Of a DNA stretch of 64,000 nucleotides, positions 42,897 to 52,052 are shown piece after piece. The position numbers and the translations under genes were made by a program. The notes under the pieces were generated by a model. The model made no database searches, was not told the DNA's origin, and saw nothing but the letters and a program-made list of their open reading frames with translations. Source of the stretch: an uncultured Alphaproteobacteria bacterium (GTDB lineage Bacteria > Pseudomonadota > Alphaproteobacteria > GCA-2731375); the NCBI GenBank assembly GCA_951812805.1, contig CATOSZ010000015.1, positions 29,778 through 93,777 of the forward strand, in the 5' to 3' direction. How positions within the stretch are numbered: position 1 is the stretch's first letter; every line of letters starts with the position of its first letter.

Positions 42897-43709
42897 GTGA
42901 AAGTTCTTTATCTCGGCGACATCGTCGGACGGGCGGCCCGCGAAGCGGTGGCCGAGGCGCTGCCGGGCTTCCGCCGGCGCCTCGACCTGGATTTCGTGGT
43001 CGTCAACGCGGAGAACGCCGCGGCCGGTTTCGGCCTCAACGAGCGGATCGCGGGCGAGCTGTTCGCCGCCGGCGCGGACGTCATCGTCACCGGCAACCAC
43101 GGTTTCGATCAGCGCGAGTCGCTGCCGCTGTTCGATGCGGAACCGCGCCTGCTGCGCCCGCACAACTATCCCGCCGGCACCCCCGGGCGCGGCTTCGCCG
43201 TCTTCGACCTCGCCGACGGGCGCCGGGCCGCGGTGCTGCAGGTGATGGGACGGCTGTTCATGGACCCGCTCGACGATCCCTTCGCCTGCGCCGAGCAGAC
43301 CCTGGCGGAGGTCCGTCTCGGCCGCGACTTCGACTTCCTGCTGGTCGACGTGCACGCCGAGGCGACGAGCGAGAAGATGGCCCTCGGCCACCTGCTGGAC
43401 GGTCGGGCGAGCGCCGTGGTCGGCACCCATACCCATGTCCCGACCGCCGATATCCAGATCCTGCCCCGCGGCACCGCCTATCAGTCGGATGCCGGCATGT
43501 GCGGCGATTACGATTCGGTCATCGGCATGGAGAAGAGCGAGCCGATCGACCGGTTCCGCCGCAAGATGAATTCGAAACGGCTGGAGCCGGCGATGGGGGC
43601 GCCGACGATCTGCGGTCTCTATCTCGAAGTCGACCCGCGCACCGGCCTGGCGCGCCGCGCCGCGCCGGTCCGCCAGGGCGGCCGCCTCTCCCAGGCCTGG
43701 CCGGCCTAA
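42897..43709 (+). CDS. YmdB-type metallophosphoesterase (TIGR00282 family)
   Basis: A 270-residue phosphodiesterase. Metal ligands are in VKVLYLGDIVGRAAR, VVVNAENAAAG and VTGNHGFDQ, with VDVHAEATSEK and VVGTHTHVPTAD. YmdB of Bacillus hydrolyses cyclic nucleotides and affects biofilm formation. The GTG at 42897 matches the family start (M/V-K-x-L-x-LGD); an earlier GTG at 42885 overlaps the previous stop. Last gene of the zapA-6S block. Confidence 0.92.
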   Translation: MKVLYLGDIVGRAAREAVAEALPGFRRRLDLDFVVVNAENAAAGFGLNERIAGELFAAGADVIVTGNHGFDQRESLPLFDAEPRLLRPHNYPAGTPGRGFAVFDLADGRRAAVLQVMGRLFMDPLDDPFACAEQTLAEVRLGRDFDFLLVDVHAEATSEKMALGHLLDGRASAVVGTHTHVPTADIQILPRGTAYQSDAGMCGDYDSVIGMEKSEPIDRFRRKMNSKRLEPAMGAPTICGLYLEVDPRTGLARRAAPVRQGGRLSQAWPA

Positions 43710-44086
43710 CCGGTGCGCCGTCCGGCACGGCGCGCCCGCGCGAGCAACGACGAGAGCGTCGCCGTCGTCGCCGGTTTGGCCAGCACCGCCAGCGCACCGT
43801 CGATCGCCTCCCCGCCCGCCACACGTCCCGAGATCAGGGCCAGCGGCACCGCCACCGGCGCCGCGTCGCGCAGCCAGCGGGCGAGCGCGTGGCCGTCGAG
43901 GTCCGGCATGTCGATGTCGCTGATCACCAGGTCGAAATCGCCGCCCGCCGTGGCGAGGATATCGCGCGCTTCGAGACCGCCGGCCGCCTCGCGAATCGTC
44001 TCGATCCCGAGGCCGCGCAGCAAGCCGGCCAGGTGCAGGCGAGGAAATTCCTCGTCGTCGACCACGAGGACCCGAAGGCCGGACAT
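43706..44086 (-). CDS. Single-domain response regulator (CheY-like)
   Basis: A 126-residue receiver domain. It shows the acidic pocket VVDDEEFPR, the phosphorylatable Asp in LVISDIDMPDLDG (near residue 58), Ser in LISGRV, and Lys in AVLAKPATT. No output domain is present, so it acts by protein contact. The ATG at 44086 starts MSGLRVLVVDD; an upstream ATG at 44125 is possible. Its stop overlaps that of the convergent YmdB gene by 4 bp. No histidine kinase is adjacent. Confidence 0.9.
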   Translation of the reverse strand: MSGLRVLVVDDEEFPRLHLAGLLRGLGIETIREAAGGLEARDILATAGGDFDLVISDIDMPDLDGHALARWLRDAAPVAVPLALISGRVAGGEAIDGALAVLAKPATTATLSSLLARARRAGRRTG

Positions 44087-44218
44087 CGCTCTCTCCCAGA
44101 TCGCCCGCGCTAGGGGCGGCACCACGTCGAGAGTCTAACCCGGTTTTCCGCCACGGGGCGGCGCTTGACGGGATTGTGACGCCCGAAGGCGCACGCCGAA
44201 CCGACCGGCCGCGGGGCG

Positions 44219-44683
44219 CTACGGCGCCTTCAAGTCCGAATTGAAGATGTCGGCGGCGACTTTCCACTCGCCGGCCACCTTCTTCCAGACCACGATAAAC
44301 TTGCCGACGTCGCGCACCGGGCCGTTCTGACCGTCGAACCGGAGTTCATAGCGCCCACGATCCATGGCGAGGTCCCCGGACTTCGCGATATCCAGCTGCA
44401 CGGTCTCGAAGGTGATGGAGACGCCCGGAAGCTTCATGAGGCCGGCCCAGGCATCGGCGATCTTCTTCGGGCCGATGACGATCGGCGCGTTCGACATCAT
44501 GAAGGTTCCATCGGACGTATAGAGATTGCCGATCCCCGCGGCATCGCCAGCCGCCGCCATGGCGAGCCAGGCCGTGTTCTGGGCCGCGATCTTGGCCGCT
44601 TCACTGTCCTTGTCGGCAATGGTCGTGCATCCGGCGGCCAGCAGCACGATCAGTGCGCAGGCAAATTTGTAATGGCGTCGCAT
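44219..44683 (-). CDS. Lipoprotein with SnoaL/DUF4440-like domain
   Basis: A 154-residue protein. Its lipoprotein signal ends LLAAGC near residue 19. The mature domain has the cystatin-like NTF2 pattern of DUF4440 proteins: AAKIAAQNTAWLAMAAAGDAAGIGNLYTSDGTFMMSN... and a final strand GKFIVVWKKVAGEWKVAADIFNSD. Catalysis or ligand is unknown. The ATG at 44683 is preceded by GGGGGCC. Confidence 0.85.
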   Translation of the reverse strand: MRRHYKFACALIVLLAAGCTTIADKDSEAAKIAAQNTAWLAMAAAGDAAGIGNLYTSDGTFMMSNAPIVIGPKKIADAWAGLMKLPGVSITFETVQLDIAKSGDLAMDRGRYELRFDGQNGPVRDVGKFIVVWKKVAGEWKVAADIFNSDLKAP

Positions 44684-44889
44684 TTTGTGGCCCCCCAATT
44701 CGGCGCGGCAATTATTGAAGAATCTAAACGAAACTCGGAAGTGCGACAAACGCCTCATCCACGGAAGTGACCGTCGACGACGAGGGCCTGCGTGCCTTTT
44801 GAGGCCGGAAGCGTGGTGAGCGCCGCAATACTCGGGCGGCATCAGACCTTCGTCGTCGCGGCCTCCCGACCGCGACGGGCTACGGCTAT

Positions 44890-45327
44890 CTATGGAACCG
44901 AGGCAATGCTCAGCGTCGCCGGCGTCCAGACGTCTTTCCGGCGGGCCGAGCGTTGTTCGCGCGTTTCCGTCTGGAAGAAGGCTTGTTTGGCCTCGCCGAA
45001 CTGCTTGCCTTCATTCTCCGTCAAGTTGGCGTTCATGATGCCAAGGAGCTGGCCGTCGACCTCCTGCACCGCGCCGATATAGTTGCCGCAGTTCTCGCAG
45101 ATGAGGAAATCCACCATCCCCATGCCGAAATGGTAGCGGTTCAACCGGCTCTCGTCCCGAACGCGGATTTCGATGCGCCCCTCGCAATCACTGAGCGAGC
45201 GCATGTTGTGCGAACGGCAGAAGTCGCATTGGCAGGAGTGCAGCCACATGTCGCCGGGTTCCTTGTCGGTGGTCATTGCGGCCTGCAGATTGCCGCAATG
45301 ACAGGCGCTTTGAATCGTCTTGCTCAT
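44890..45327 (-). CDS. GFA/CENP-V-like zinc protein
   Basis: A 145-residue protein with the zinc-binding cysteine pattern of the glutathione-dependent formaldehyde-activating (GFA) family: ACHCGNLQ, SCQCDFCRSHN and LICENCGNYIG. GFA enzymes bind glutathione adducts of formaldehyde; most paralogues have unknown activity. It lies between a lipoprotein and a nitroreductase on the same strand. Confidence 0.85.
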   Translation of the reverse strand: MSKTIQSACHCGNLQAAMTTDKEPGDMWLHSCQCDFCRSHNMRSLSDCEGRIEIRVRDESRLNRYHFGMGMVDFLICENCGNYIGAVQEVDGQLLGIMNANLTENEGKQFGEAKQAFFQTETREQRSARRKDVWTPATLSIASVP

Positions 45328-45378
45328 GCGATGTTCCTTATCGTCGGCTGGGATCGTCCTGGATTGTCGGGCCGCGCG

Positions 45379-46023
45379 TCACGTCCAGGGCGGCGCTTCG
45401 CCCCAACGGCCCCACGAGGTCGTCGCACTGGTGGGAAACCGGCTGGTCGGGCCGAAGTTGCCGCGCGGATATCCGATCGGAATACAGCAATGGAACGCCA
45501 TCTCCTCCGGCACGCCGAACATCGCGTTGACCCGATCCATGACCTCCGGGTGCAGGGTGGTCAGCACGCTGCCCAGGCCCAGGGCACGGGCCGACAGCAG
45601 CAGGTTCTGCACCCCGGGGAAGGTCGAGGAGGCGGCGACGCCCGACGCCTCCGAGTAGACCAGGATCACCGCGGGCGCATTGACCATTTCATCCGCCAGC
45701 AGGGCCGCCAGCCGATAGGGCGAGTCCGCTGGAATGTCGGCCTTGGAGGACCAGCCATAGGCATCGCGGCGCTTGGCCCACCAGGCTTCGAAATACAGCT
45801 TGCCGAATTCGGCGATGGCCTCGCGCTCGCGGATGACCAGATAGCGCGCCGGTTGCATGTTCCCGCCGTTGGGCGCCTTGGAGGCCGCGTTCAAGATGAT
45901 CTCCAGCTGCGCGTCCGTGACCGGGCGATCTGGATCCAGCCGGCGCGTCGCGCGTTGGGTGAACATCGCTTCGCCGACCTGCATCGTCAGTTCGGCGGGG
46001 GGCTCGAGGCGGACCATATCCAT
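45379..46023 (-). CDS. Nitroreductase-family flavoprotein
   Basis: A 214-residue FMN-dependent protein. MFTQRATRRLDPDRPV is the start of the FMN site; ASKAPNGGNMQPARYLVI, VQNLLLSARALGLGSVLTT and the C-terminal IPIGYPRG are the other family segments. Substrate unknown. The ATG at 46023 has AAGGAA eight bases upstream. It is divergent from the monooxygenase at 46206. Confidence 0.88.
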   Translation of the reverse strand: MDMVRLEPPAELTMQVGEAMFTQRATRRLDPDRPVTDAQLEIILNAASKAPNGGNMQPARYLVIREREAIAEFGKLYFEAWWAKRRDAYGWSSKADIPADSPYRLAALLADEMVNAPAVILVYSEASGVAASSTFPGVQNLLLSARALGLGSVLTTLHPEVMDRVNAMFGVPEEMAFHCCIPIGYPRGNFGPTSRFPTSATTSWGRWGEAPPWT

Positions 46024-46205
46024 CGTGTCATTCCTTAGAATTTCAGTTTCCCACCGAGCTTCAGAGCGGCCTGGCGCCATCCCCCCGGCGCCGCCGACAA
46101 TACCCAAGCGGTGCCATAGAGGAAAGATCCGCCGCCCAGGGTATTGTCAACGAACCGGCAACACGGCTTTCATAGGCGTGCATGGTTTCGGGGGAGGGAA
46201 GACGC

Positions 46206-47906
46206 ATGGTGGATATCAACGCGGGCGACGGGCCTGAAAACGTCGACGTCCTGGTCATCGGCGCGGGGCTTTCCGGGCTCTATATCCTCTATTGCCTGCG
46301 CCAGCGGGGCCTGAGCGCGCGCGCGTTCGAGGCGGCCAGCGGCGTCGGCGGGACCTGGTACTGGAACCGTTATCCGGGCGCCCGGGTCGACGTCGAGAGC
46401 GTGCAGTACGCCTATCACTTCTCCGACGAGCTGCTGGCGGAATGGACCTGGAGCGAAAGGTTCGCCACCCAGCCGGAACTGCTGCGCTACGTCGATTACG
46501 TCGCCGACCGCTTCGAGCTGCGCCGCGACGTGACCTTCGACACCCGCGTGGTCTCGGCGCATTTCGACGACGACGCCAACCAATGGACCCTGAAGACCGA
46601 CCGGGGGCATGTCGCCACGGCACGCTACTGCATCATGGCGACGGGCAGCCTCTCGACGCCCTACCGTCCCCCGTTCCCGGGCCTGGAAGACTTCGAGGGC
46701 GAGTGGTACCACACGGCGATGTGGCCGCACGACGCGGTCGACTTCACCGGCAAGCGGGTCGGCATCGTCGGCACGGGCTCGACCGGCATCCAGGCCATCC
46801 CCGTCGTCGCCGAGCAGGCCCGGCACCTGACGGTCTTCCAGCGCACGCCGAACTACACCTCGCCCGCCCGCAACCGGCCGCTGGAGGCCGGCGAGCAGGC
46901 CGCCTTCCTCGCCCGGCACGAGGAATGGCGCGCGGACGTCCGCAACACCTTCGCCGCCATGACCGGCTTTCCCCTGCCGACGAAGTTTGCCGACGAGGAC
47001 ACGGCCGAACAGCGCCGCGCCTGGCTGGAACAGCGCTGGGAAGAGGGCGGCATGCCGCACTCCCTGCTGACCGCCTACAAGGGTGTGCCGGTCGACGAGG
47101 GGGCAAACCGTGTCGTTGCCGATTTCGTGCGCGACAAGATCCATGAAATCGTCGCGGACCCGGAGGTGGCGGAACGCCTCTGTCCGCCGGTGGACCTGCC
47201 GATCGGCGCGAAACGCCCACCGATCGACACGGACTATTACGCGACCTTCAACCGCGACAACGTCCGGCTCGTCGATGTCAAAGCCGCCCCGATTCAGCGG
47301 ATGACCTCGACCGGGTTGCAGACCGCCGACGCCCACTACGAGCTCGACGCCATCATCTTCGCCACCGGCTTTGACGCGATGACCGGCACCCTGCTGAACA
47401 TCGATATCCGGGGACCGGGCGGCTGCGCCCTGGCCGAGGCTTGGGCCGACGGGCCGGCGACCTATCTCGGTCTCATGGTCGCGGGCTTGGCGAACCTCTT
47501 CATGATCAACGGGCCGGGCAGCCCCTCCGTGAAGGCCAACATGATCGTCGCCCTCGAACAGCACACCGACTGGATCATGGGCCTGCTCGACCACATGAAC
47601 GCCGATGGCCTCGACCGGGTCGAAGCCAAGGGCGACGCCCAGGCCGAGTGGGTCGAGCACGCCCGCGAGGTGGCGGAGGCGACCCTCATGCCGCGCGCCG
47701 ATTCCTGGTACGTCGGCGCCAACATTCCCGGCAAGAAGCGCGTCTACATGCCCTATTACGGCGGCTTCGATCGATATTCGGACCTGTGCGAGGCGATCGC
47801 CGCCGACGGTTATCGGGGCTTCACGCTCTCGCGCCATGGCGACGGGGCGCCGCGTGACGCAGCGTCGCGCGAGGCGCCCGGAGCGGAAGCCACGGGTCGC
47901 AACTGA
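46206..47906 (+). CDS. Flavin-containing Baeyer-Villiger-type monooxygenase
   Basis: A 566-residue FAD/NADPH monooxygenase. The FAD loop is VLVIGAGLSGLYIL and the NADPH loop is GIVGTGSTGIQAI. Between them is the Baeyer-Villiger fingerprint FEGEWYHTAMWP (F-x-G-x-x-x-H-T-x-x-W-P). It inserts oxygen next to carbonyls (cyclohexanone monooxygenase group). GGGAGGGAAG precedes the ATG at 46206. Stands alone. Confidence 0.93.
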   Translation: MVDINAGDGPENVDVLVIGAGLSGLYILYCLRQRGLSARAFEAASGVGGTWYWNRYPGARVDVESVQYAYHFSDELLAEWTWSERFATQPELLRYVDYVADRFELRRDVTFDTRVVSAHFDDDANQWTLKTDRGHVATARYCIMATGSLSTPYRPPFPGLEDFEGEWYHTAMWPHDAVDFTGKRVGIVGTGSTGIQAIPVVAEQARHLTVFQRTPNYTSPARNRPLEAGEQAAFLARHEEWRADVRNTFAAMTGFPLPTKFADEDTAEQRRAWLEQRWEEGGMPHSLLTAYKGVPVDEGANRVVADFVRDKIHEIVADPEVAERLCPPVDLPIGAKRPPIDTDYYATFNRDNVRLVDVKAAPIQRMTSTGLQTADAHYELDAIIFATGFDAMTGTLLNIDIRGPGGCALAEAWADGPATYLGLMVAGLANLFMINGPGSPSVKANMIVALEQHTDWIMGLLDHMNADGLDRVEAKGDAQAEWVEHAREVAEATLMPRADSWYVGANIPGKKRVYMPYYGGFDRYSDLCEAIAADGYRGFTLSRHGDGAPRDAASREAPGAEATGRN

Positions 47907-48048
47907 CGCGGCCTCGAATGTGAATGCCCGCCTCTGGATACTGCGAACATTTCACCCAGGTGAAAAGTATCCAGTTGCAGGGGCCAAAATATCCAGAATT
48001 CATCATCTCCGGTGGGTCGCGAAACGATGAGCGAAGGGGCCTGTGGAG

Positions 48049-49254
48049 ATGCTACGAATTCAAGCGAAGACGTTGATTGCCGGCGCATTCTCGATGCTGT
48101 CGATATGCCTTTTGTCTGGACTGCCGGTGTTGGCCATGGGTAAGGGTGGGGGCGGCGGCGGCAAACCGCCGAAGGACGATCCGCCGCCGACGATCATGGA
48201 GACGGAGATCGTCTACAGGACCCTCGGCGACGGCATGGGCCTGGCAATCGCCGATCTCGAAGGCAATGCGCTGACCGTCTTGCCGATGGGATTTTGCGTC
48301 CAAGTCGGACAACCGGCCTGGATGCGCGATGGGGAACACATTGTCTTTGCCGGTATCTGTCCGACGGATCCCGGAGGCGTGGACGAAACAGCGCTCTTCC
48401 GCATCCGGATCAAAGACGGTGGTGTACTGTTGGATAGTTTCGCCGATCCGGTGGCCGTTTGGATAAACCAGAAACTGGAAACGGCATTCCCGCCGGGGAT
48501 TGGCGGTCCGCCCGAGTCCGATGTCACGCATATTCTCTACGCCGTCCGTGACGAGGTATCGGTTCAGTCCGATCTGTGGACCATCGCCTTGGACAGCGAC
48601 GGCGCGGCCATTCCCGGCACAGCGGGAAAGATCACCGACACACCCTGGGTCTTCGAGGGGTCGGGGAGTTGGTCGCCGGACGGCCGGCGGATCGCCATCA
48701 GCACGGAGGCGGTCGGCGTGGGTGAGTTCGAAATCCGCGTCGTGCAACTTTTCGACGTTGGTGACCCGCATATGATGCGATCCTTGCCCATCGCTGACGA
48801 TGACGGCATCCGGTTGTTCGAGGATGCCGATTGCGGCGTGGACGGGACTCAGCCGGTCCTCTGTGCCATTCGGCAGAATGGCGCGGTCACGATCGATTGG
48901 AACAACCTGGAAGGCGACGACAGGCTGGCAGCGTGGATGGGCGGAGACATCTACATCCTCGACATTCCCGAAGCGGAAGGATCCCCGAGCGTCGATGCCG
49001 TTCATCTGACGGCGGGAAATGGCGACGCGAGCGAGGCTAACCCGAGTTGGTCGCCGGACGACAGCCAGATCATTTATTCGTCGATCGGCGATCCGTGCAC
49101 CGTCACCAACAAACCGCAACCCACGCGTATCCTCGCGATCCGCAACACCGATCTCAGCCCGGCGAGCGACGACTGCCCTTACGTCACGCTCGTTCGACAG
49201 GAAGGAAAAGGCGGCAACGCCATCGGTCCAAATGCACCCGATTGGCTTCCCTGA
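48049..49254 (+). CDS. Secreted TolB-like beta-propeller protein
   Basis: A 401-residue protein. A signal peptide (residues 1-29, ending VLA) is followed by a Gly/Pro-rich linker (GKGGGGGGKPPKDDPPP). It has WD40-like/TolB-type propeller blades: AWMRDGEHIVFAG, GSWSPDGRRIAIST and PSWSPDDSQIIYSS (PD40 repeats). Probably periplasmic, role unknown. Start ATG at 48049; GTG at 48043 is an alternative with GAAGGGG upstream. Confidence 0.82.
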   Translation: MLRIQAKTLIAGAFSMLSICLLSGLPVLAMGKGGGGGGKPPKDDPPPTIMETEIVYRTLGDGMGLAIADLEGNALTVLPMGFCVQVGQPAWMRDGEHIVFAGICPTDPGGVDETALFRIRIKDGGVLLDSFADPVAVWINQKLETAFPPGIGGPPESDVTHILYAVRDEVSVQSDLWTIALDSDGAAIPGTAGKITDTPWVFEGSGSWSPDGRRIAISTEAVGVGEFEIRVVQLFDVGDPHMMRSLPIADDDGIRLFEDADCGVDGTQPVLCAIRQNGAVTIDWNNLEGDDRLAAWMGGDIYILDIPEAEGSPSVDAVHLTAGNGDASEANPSWSPDDSQIIYSSIGDPCTVTNKPQPTRILAIRNTDLSPASDDCPYVTLVRQEGKGGNAIGPNAPDWLP

Positions 49255-49282
49255 ATCCGGTCACGTTTAAAATGATCGGTTC

Positions 49283-49322
49283 GGCCCGCGTGGCTGTTCC
49301 ATTCTGAACAACCGCGCGGGCC
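49283..49322 (+). terminator. Likely terminator of the beta-propeller gene
   Basis: GGCCCGCG pairs with CGCGGGCC, and TGTTC with GAACA inside, 28 bp after the stop codon. A T-rich ATCTTCTT follows. The U-run is imperfect. Confidence 0.6.
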
Positions 49323-49385
49323 ATCTTCTTCGTGTGTGCCGGCCGCCGTATCCCACGCCGTCGGCAATGGCGCTCGACGGCCGGC

Positions 49386-49502
49386 TCAGCTTTTCAGCAG
49401 TTTTGACATGGCGTCGAGAAGTTCCTGCTTCTCCGTTTCATCGAGGCCCTCAAGATCCATTCCCATCAAACGCTCTTTTTCACTCACGAGCTGAGCATCC
49501 AT
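49386..49502 (-). CDS. Small protein of 38 residues, hypothetical
   Basis: On the minus strand an ATG preceded by GGAGAC opens MDAQLVSEKERLMGMDLEGLDETEKQELLDAMSKLLKS. It is charged and helical, with no recognised family. It sits just beside a truncated SDR fragment, so it may be a remnant or a true small gene. Confidence 0.4.
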   Translation of the reverse strand: MDAQLVSEKERLMGMDLEGLDETEKQELLDAMSKLLKS

Positions 49503-49545
49503 GACCGTCTCCTTGATCGAAGACTCTTCCAGATCGAACCGAACC

Positions 49546-49803
49546 TAGTCGATGCAGCTCGTCCCAATAGGCGATGGGCGTGTCTTCGAACCGCTCCATC
49601 TCCAGCTTGGAGGCATTGTTGACGAGAATATCGACGTGGCCGTGCGCCGCCAGGACATCCTCGACAACACGCTCCAGCACGTCGAGATCGGTCAAATCCA
49701 CCTTCATGAACGCCGCCGATCGATCGTTCCCGCGAATCTGCGCTGCGGTCGCTTCGCCCTCGTCGAGTTTGTCCAGGATGATCGTATGAGCGCCCAGATG
49801 CTT
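49546..49803 (-). pseudogene. Short-chain dehydrogenase internal fragment
   Basis: An 86-codon frame reads KHLGAHTIILDKLDEGEA, VDLTDLDVLERVVEDVLAAHG and VDILVNNASKLEMERFEDTP. These are residues about 25-110 of a classical SDR (acidic cofactor motif D/L, then the NNAS strand). The N-terminal GxxxGxG and the catalytic YxxxK part are both missing. One side ends at a MITE-like repeat (49806), the other at the small gene. Confidence 0.75.
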
Positions 49804-49805
49804 TA

Positions 49806-49957
49806 CGGTGACAGTGCACTTATTTGACCTTCCGATTGAGGGTCGGCTTTCGCCCGGGCTTGCCTCGCGCGATACGATGGCCGAGGCGGGCCATGCGTGC
49901 GTTTGCGTGCGTTTGCGTGCGGTTCCAGAGATCAGTTAAATAAGTGCACTGTCACCG
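49806..49957. repeat. 152-bp MITE-like element with terminal inverted repeats
   Basis: The ends CGGTGACAGTGCACTTATTT at 49806 and its exact complement ending at 49957. The interior contains a short GCGTTTGCGT-type tandem repeat and a minus-strand tail reading ARLGHRIARGKPGRKPTLNRKVK, like the C terminus of an IS200-like transposase. It may be the end debris of such an element. Confidence 0.7.
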
Positions 49958-51272
49958 AATTCCCAGGGACATGGCGCAATTGACTTTGGGTCGTCCTCCT
50001 CTCGCGACGCCAACAAAACGCCCTTATACCAGTCGACATTGATGTCAACTCGCGGTTGGATTCCCTTGCTGGCTGATTTCTGACTCAATTGTGGTGATTC
50101 GGAAGAGGGGGATCACCATGGGTCGGGGTATTGCCTTGCGCGAGGATTTCGATGCGGCGGCGTTGCGACGTCTGGCCAAGGGATCGAGGGATGCTAAACA
50201 GATCCGGCGCTTGCTTTCGCTTGCTGTGATCTACGAGGGCGGGAGTCGGACGGAGGCCGCGCGGACGGGGGACGTCGGCCTTCAGGTGATCCGTGACTGG
50301 GTGCTGCGTTTCAACGCGGAGGGCCCGGCCGGCCTGATCGACCGCAAGGCGCCGGGCGCGGCGAAGAAACTGGACCCGGCGCAACGGGACGCCTTGGCGG
50401 CCCGGGTGGAAGCGGGACCGGATCCGGCGCGCGACGGCGTCATGCGCTGGCGGCTAGCGGATCTGGTCGACTGGATCGGCGAGAGCTTCGCGATCACGCT
50501 CGACCAGCGGACGGTGAGCCGGGAGCTGAAGGCGATGGGCTTCGCCAGGATGACGATGCGGCCGCGCCATCACGCCCAGGAGCCGGGGGTGATTGAGGAC
50601 TTCAAAAAAAATTCCCCGAGCTGGTCGCGCGGGCTCGCAAAGCACTCCCCGACGGCACCGGGATAGAGATCTGGTGGCAGGATGAAACCCGCGTCGGACA
50701 GAAGAACAAGCATGCCCGGCGCTGGGCCCGGCGCGGCACACGGCCACGCACCCCGCACGATCAGCGCACCAAGTCGGCCTATATCTTCGGCGCCATCTGC
50801 CCCGAGCGCGGCACCGGCGCCGCCATCGTCCAGCAACGCTGCAACACCGCCGCCATGCAGCAGCATCTGGAGGAAATCTCCGTCCAGGTTCAACCCGGAG
50901 CCCATGCCTTGATGCTGCTCGACCGGGCCGGCTGGCACACCACGAAACGGCTCGACGTCCCGGCCAACATAACCCTCCTGCCGCTGCCGCCGAGATCGCC
51001 CGAACTCAATCCTGCCGAGAACGTCTGGCAGTACATCCGAAACAACTGGCTCTCCGACATCGTCTTCGAAGACCAGGACGACATCACCGATCATTGCTGC
51101 AAGGCCTGGAACAACCTCATCGCACAGCCGGACAGAATCAAATCCATCGGACGAAGATCATGGGCCATCGGGTTCTGATCATTGTCGATTGGTATTAACC
51201 CCTGCTGGCAAATCGTCGTTGCTGAAAGGACCACCCAAAGTCAATTACGCCATGTTGCCCGAATTCGGCGTT
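49955..51272 (+). mobile_element. IS630-family element with long imperfect terminal inverted repeats
   Basis: Left sequence CCGAATTC...CATGGCGCAATTGACTTTGGGT (from about 49956) is repeated inverted at the right (to about 51272, CATGGCGTAATTGACTTTGGGT), and the arms resume as TACCAGTCGACATTGATG against TACCAATCGACAATGATC near 50027 and 51193. Total arm length is about 70 bp with mismatches. Whether the IS proper has the inner or outer limits is unclear. Confidence 0.7.
50118..51178 (+). CDS. IS630-family transposase needing a -1 frameshift
   Basis: The first frame (50118-50666) holds a helix-turn-helix region (GGSRTEAARTGDVGLQVIRDWVLRF) and the linker TLDQRTVSRELKAMGFARM. It continues past an A8 run at 50604-50611 to a stop. 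The second frame, reached by a -1 slip on the A-run, holds the DDE core: Asp in IWWQDETRVGQKN, Asp in LMLLDRAGWHT, Glu in PPRSPELNPAENVWQYI. So the product is either made by programmed -1 frameshifting or the gene is broken by an indel. ATG at 50118 follows GGGGGA. Confidence 0.88.
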
Positions 51273-51371
51273 CACAGATGACCCCCGGTTTCAGGTGCCA
51301 AGCCTCGGCGCTCACCGCCTGGCCGGCGTATACCGATCTGGCGGCGATGGCTTTTGGGGTTCGGGCGCGGC

Positions 51372-52052
51372 CTAATTGATAATGATCGGCACGATTATAG
51401 GCGCTGACGCGGCGCGTTCCTTCTCGAATGGCCCAAGCTCGCGCAAGAGCCTCTTCGACACCGCGACCGCGATGACTTCTTTGTATCTTTCTCGAAATAT
51501 ATTGATATCTCGCTCGTATTTATCCTCAACTCGTGCATTGAGTCCGGTAATGATATCGTGCGTGCCCCAAATACTGCGTTGTTTGCCGTACGTGGTCGTA
51601 AACTCGTAACTTCCGATATAGAGTGCTTGTCCCGCCGCGAGGTTGAAGGTCGATCTGGAGCCCGGGGCGGCCCTATAGAATATATTGGGCCCTGTCGTAG
51701 CAAAGGAGGCCGGGCCTCCCTTGTAACCTGCCAAAAAATACGTCCCGGGTGGCAATTCCAGGACGAAGATTCGTCCATGTTCGCCGCCCGATACCGGGAA
51801 ATCCTCATACTCCTCGGCAAGGTGCTTGTCCAAATTTGCCTGGCCGGCGCGTTCGCCGTCGATAGTTGCCAGGCTCATCAGGACACTCATGAGGCCGATG
51901 TCGCCGTCGCCGCGAACGGTCATGGAGCCGATGACCAGGCCGTTGTTCGGAGATTCCCAACCCTCCCCCCGGTTCTTCGTGAGGTGGGCAGGGACGCAAC
52001 CGGCCAGCGTGACCGCCGCCGCGCAGATCGCTGTGAGAAGATATAATCGCAT
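51372..52052 (-). CDS. Lipoprotein, hypothetical
   Basis: A 226-residue protein. The signal peptide ends with lipobox VTLAGC (Cys19). The mature part contains GRIFVLELPPGTYFLAGYKGG, which recalls DUF2846-like envelope proteins. A charged helical C terminus follows, ending APIIVPIIIN. Base composition is slightly more AT-rich than the neighbours. Function unknown. Confidence 0.75.
   Translation of the reverse strand: MRLYLLTAICAAAVTLAGCVPAHLTKNRGEGWESPNNGLVIGSMTVRGDGDIGLMSVLMSLATIDGERAGQANLDKHLAEEYEDFPVSGGEHGRIFVLELPPGTYFLAGYKGGPASFATTGPNIFYRAAPGSRSTFNLAAGQALYIGSYEFTTTYGKQRSIWGTHDIITGLNARVEDKYERDINIFRERYKEVIAVAVSKRLLRELGPFEKERAASAPIIVPIIIN

Noticed and set aside
46170..47837. Minus-strand frame of 555 codons
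   Set aside because: Shadow of the Baeyer-Villiger monooxygenase gene on the plus strand.
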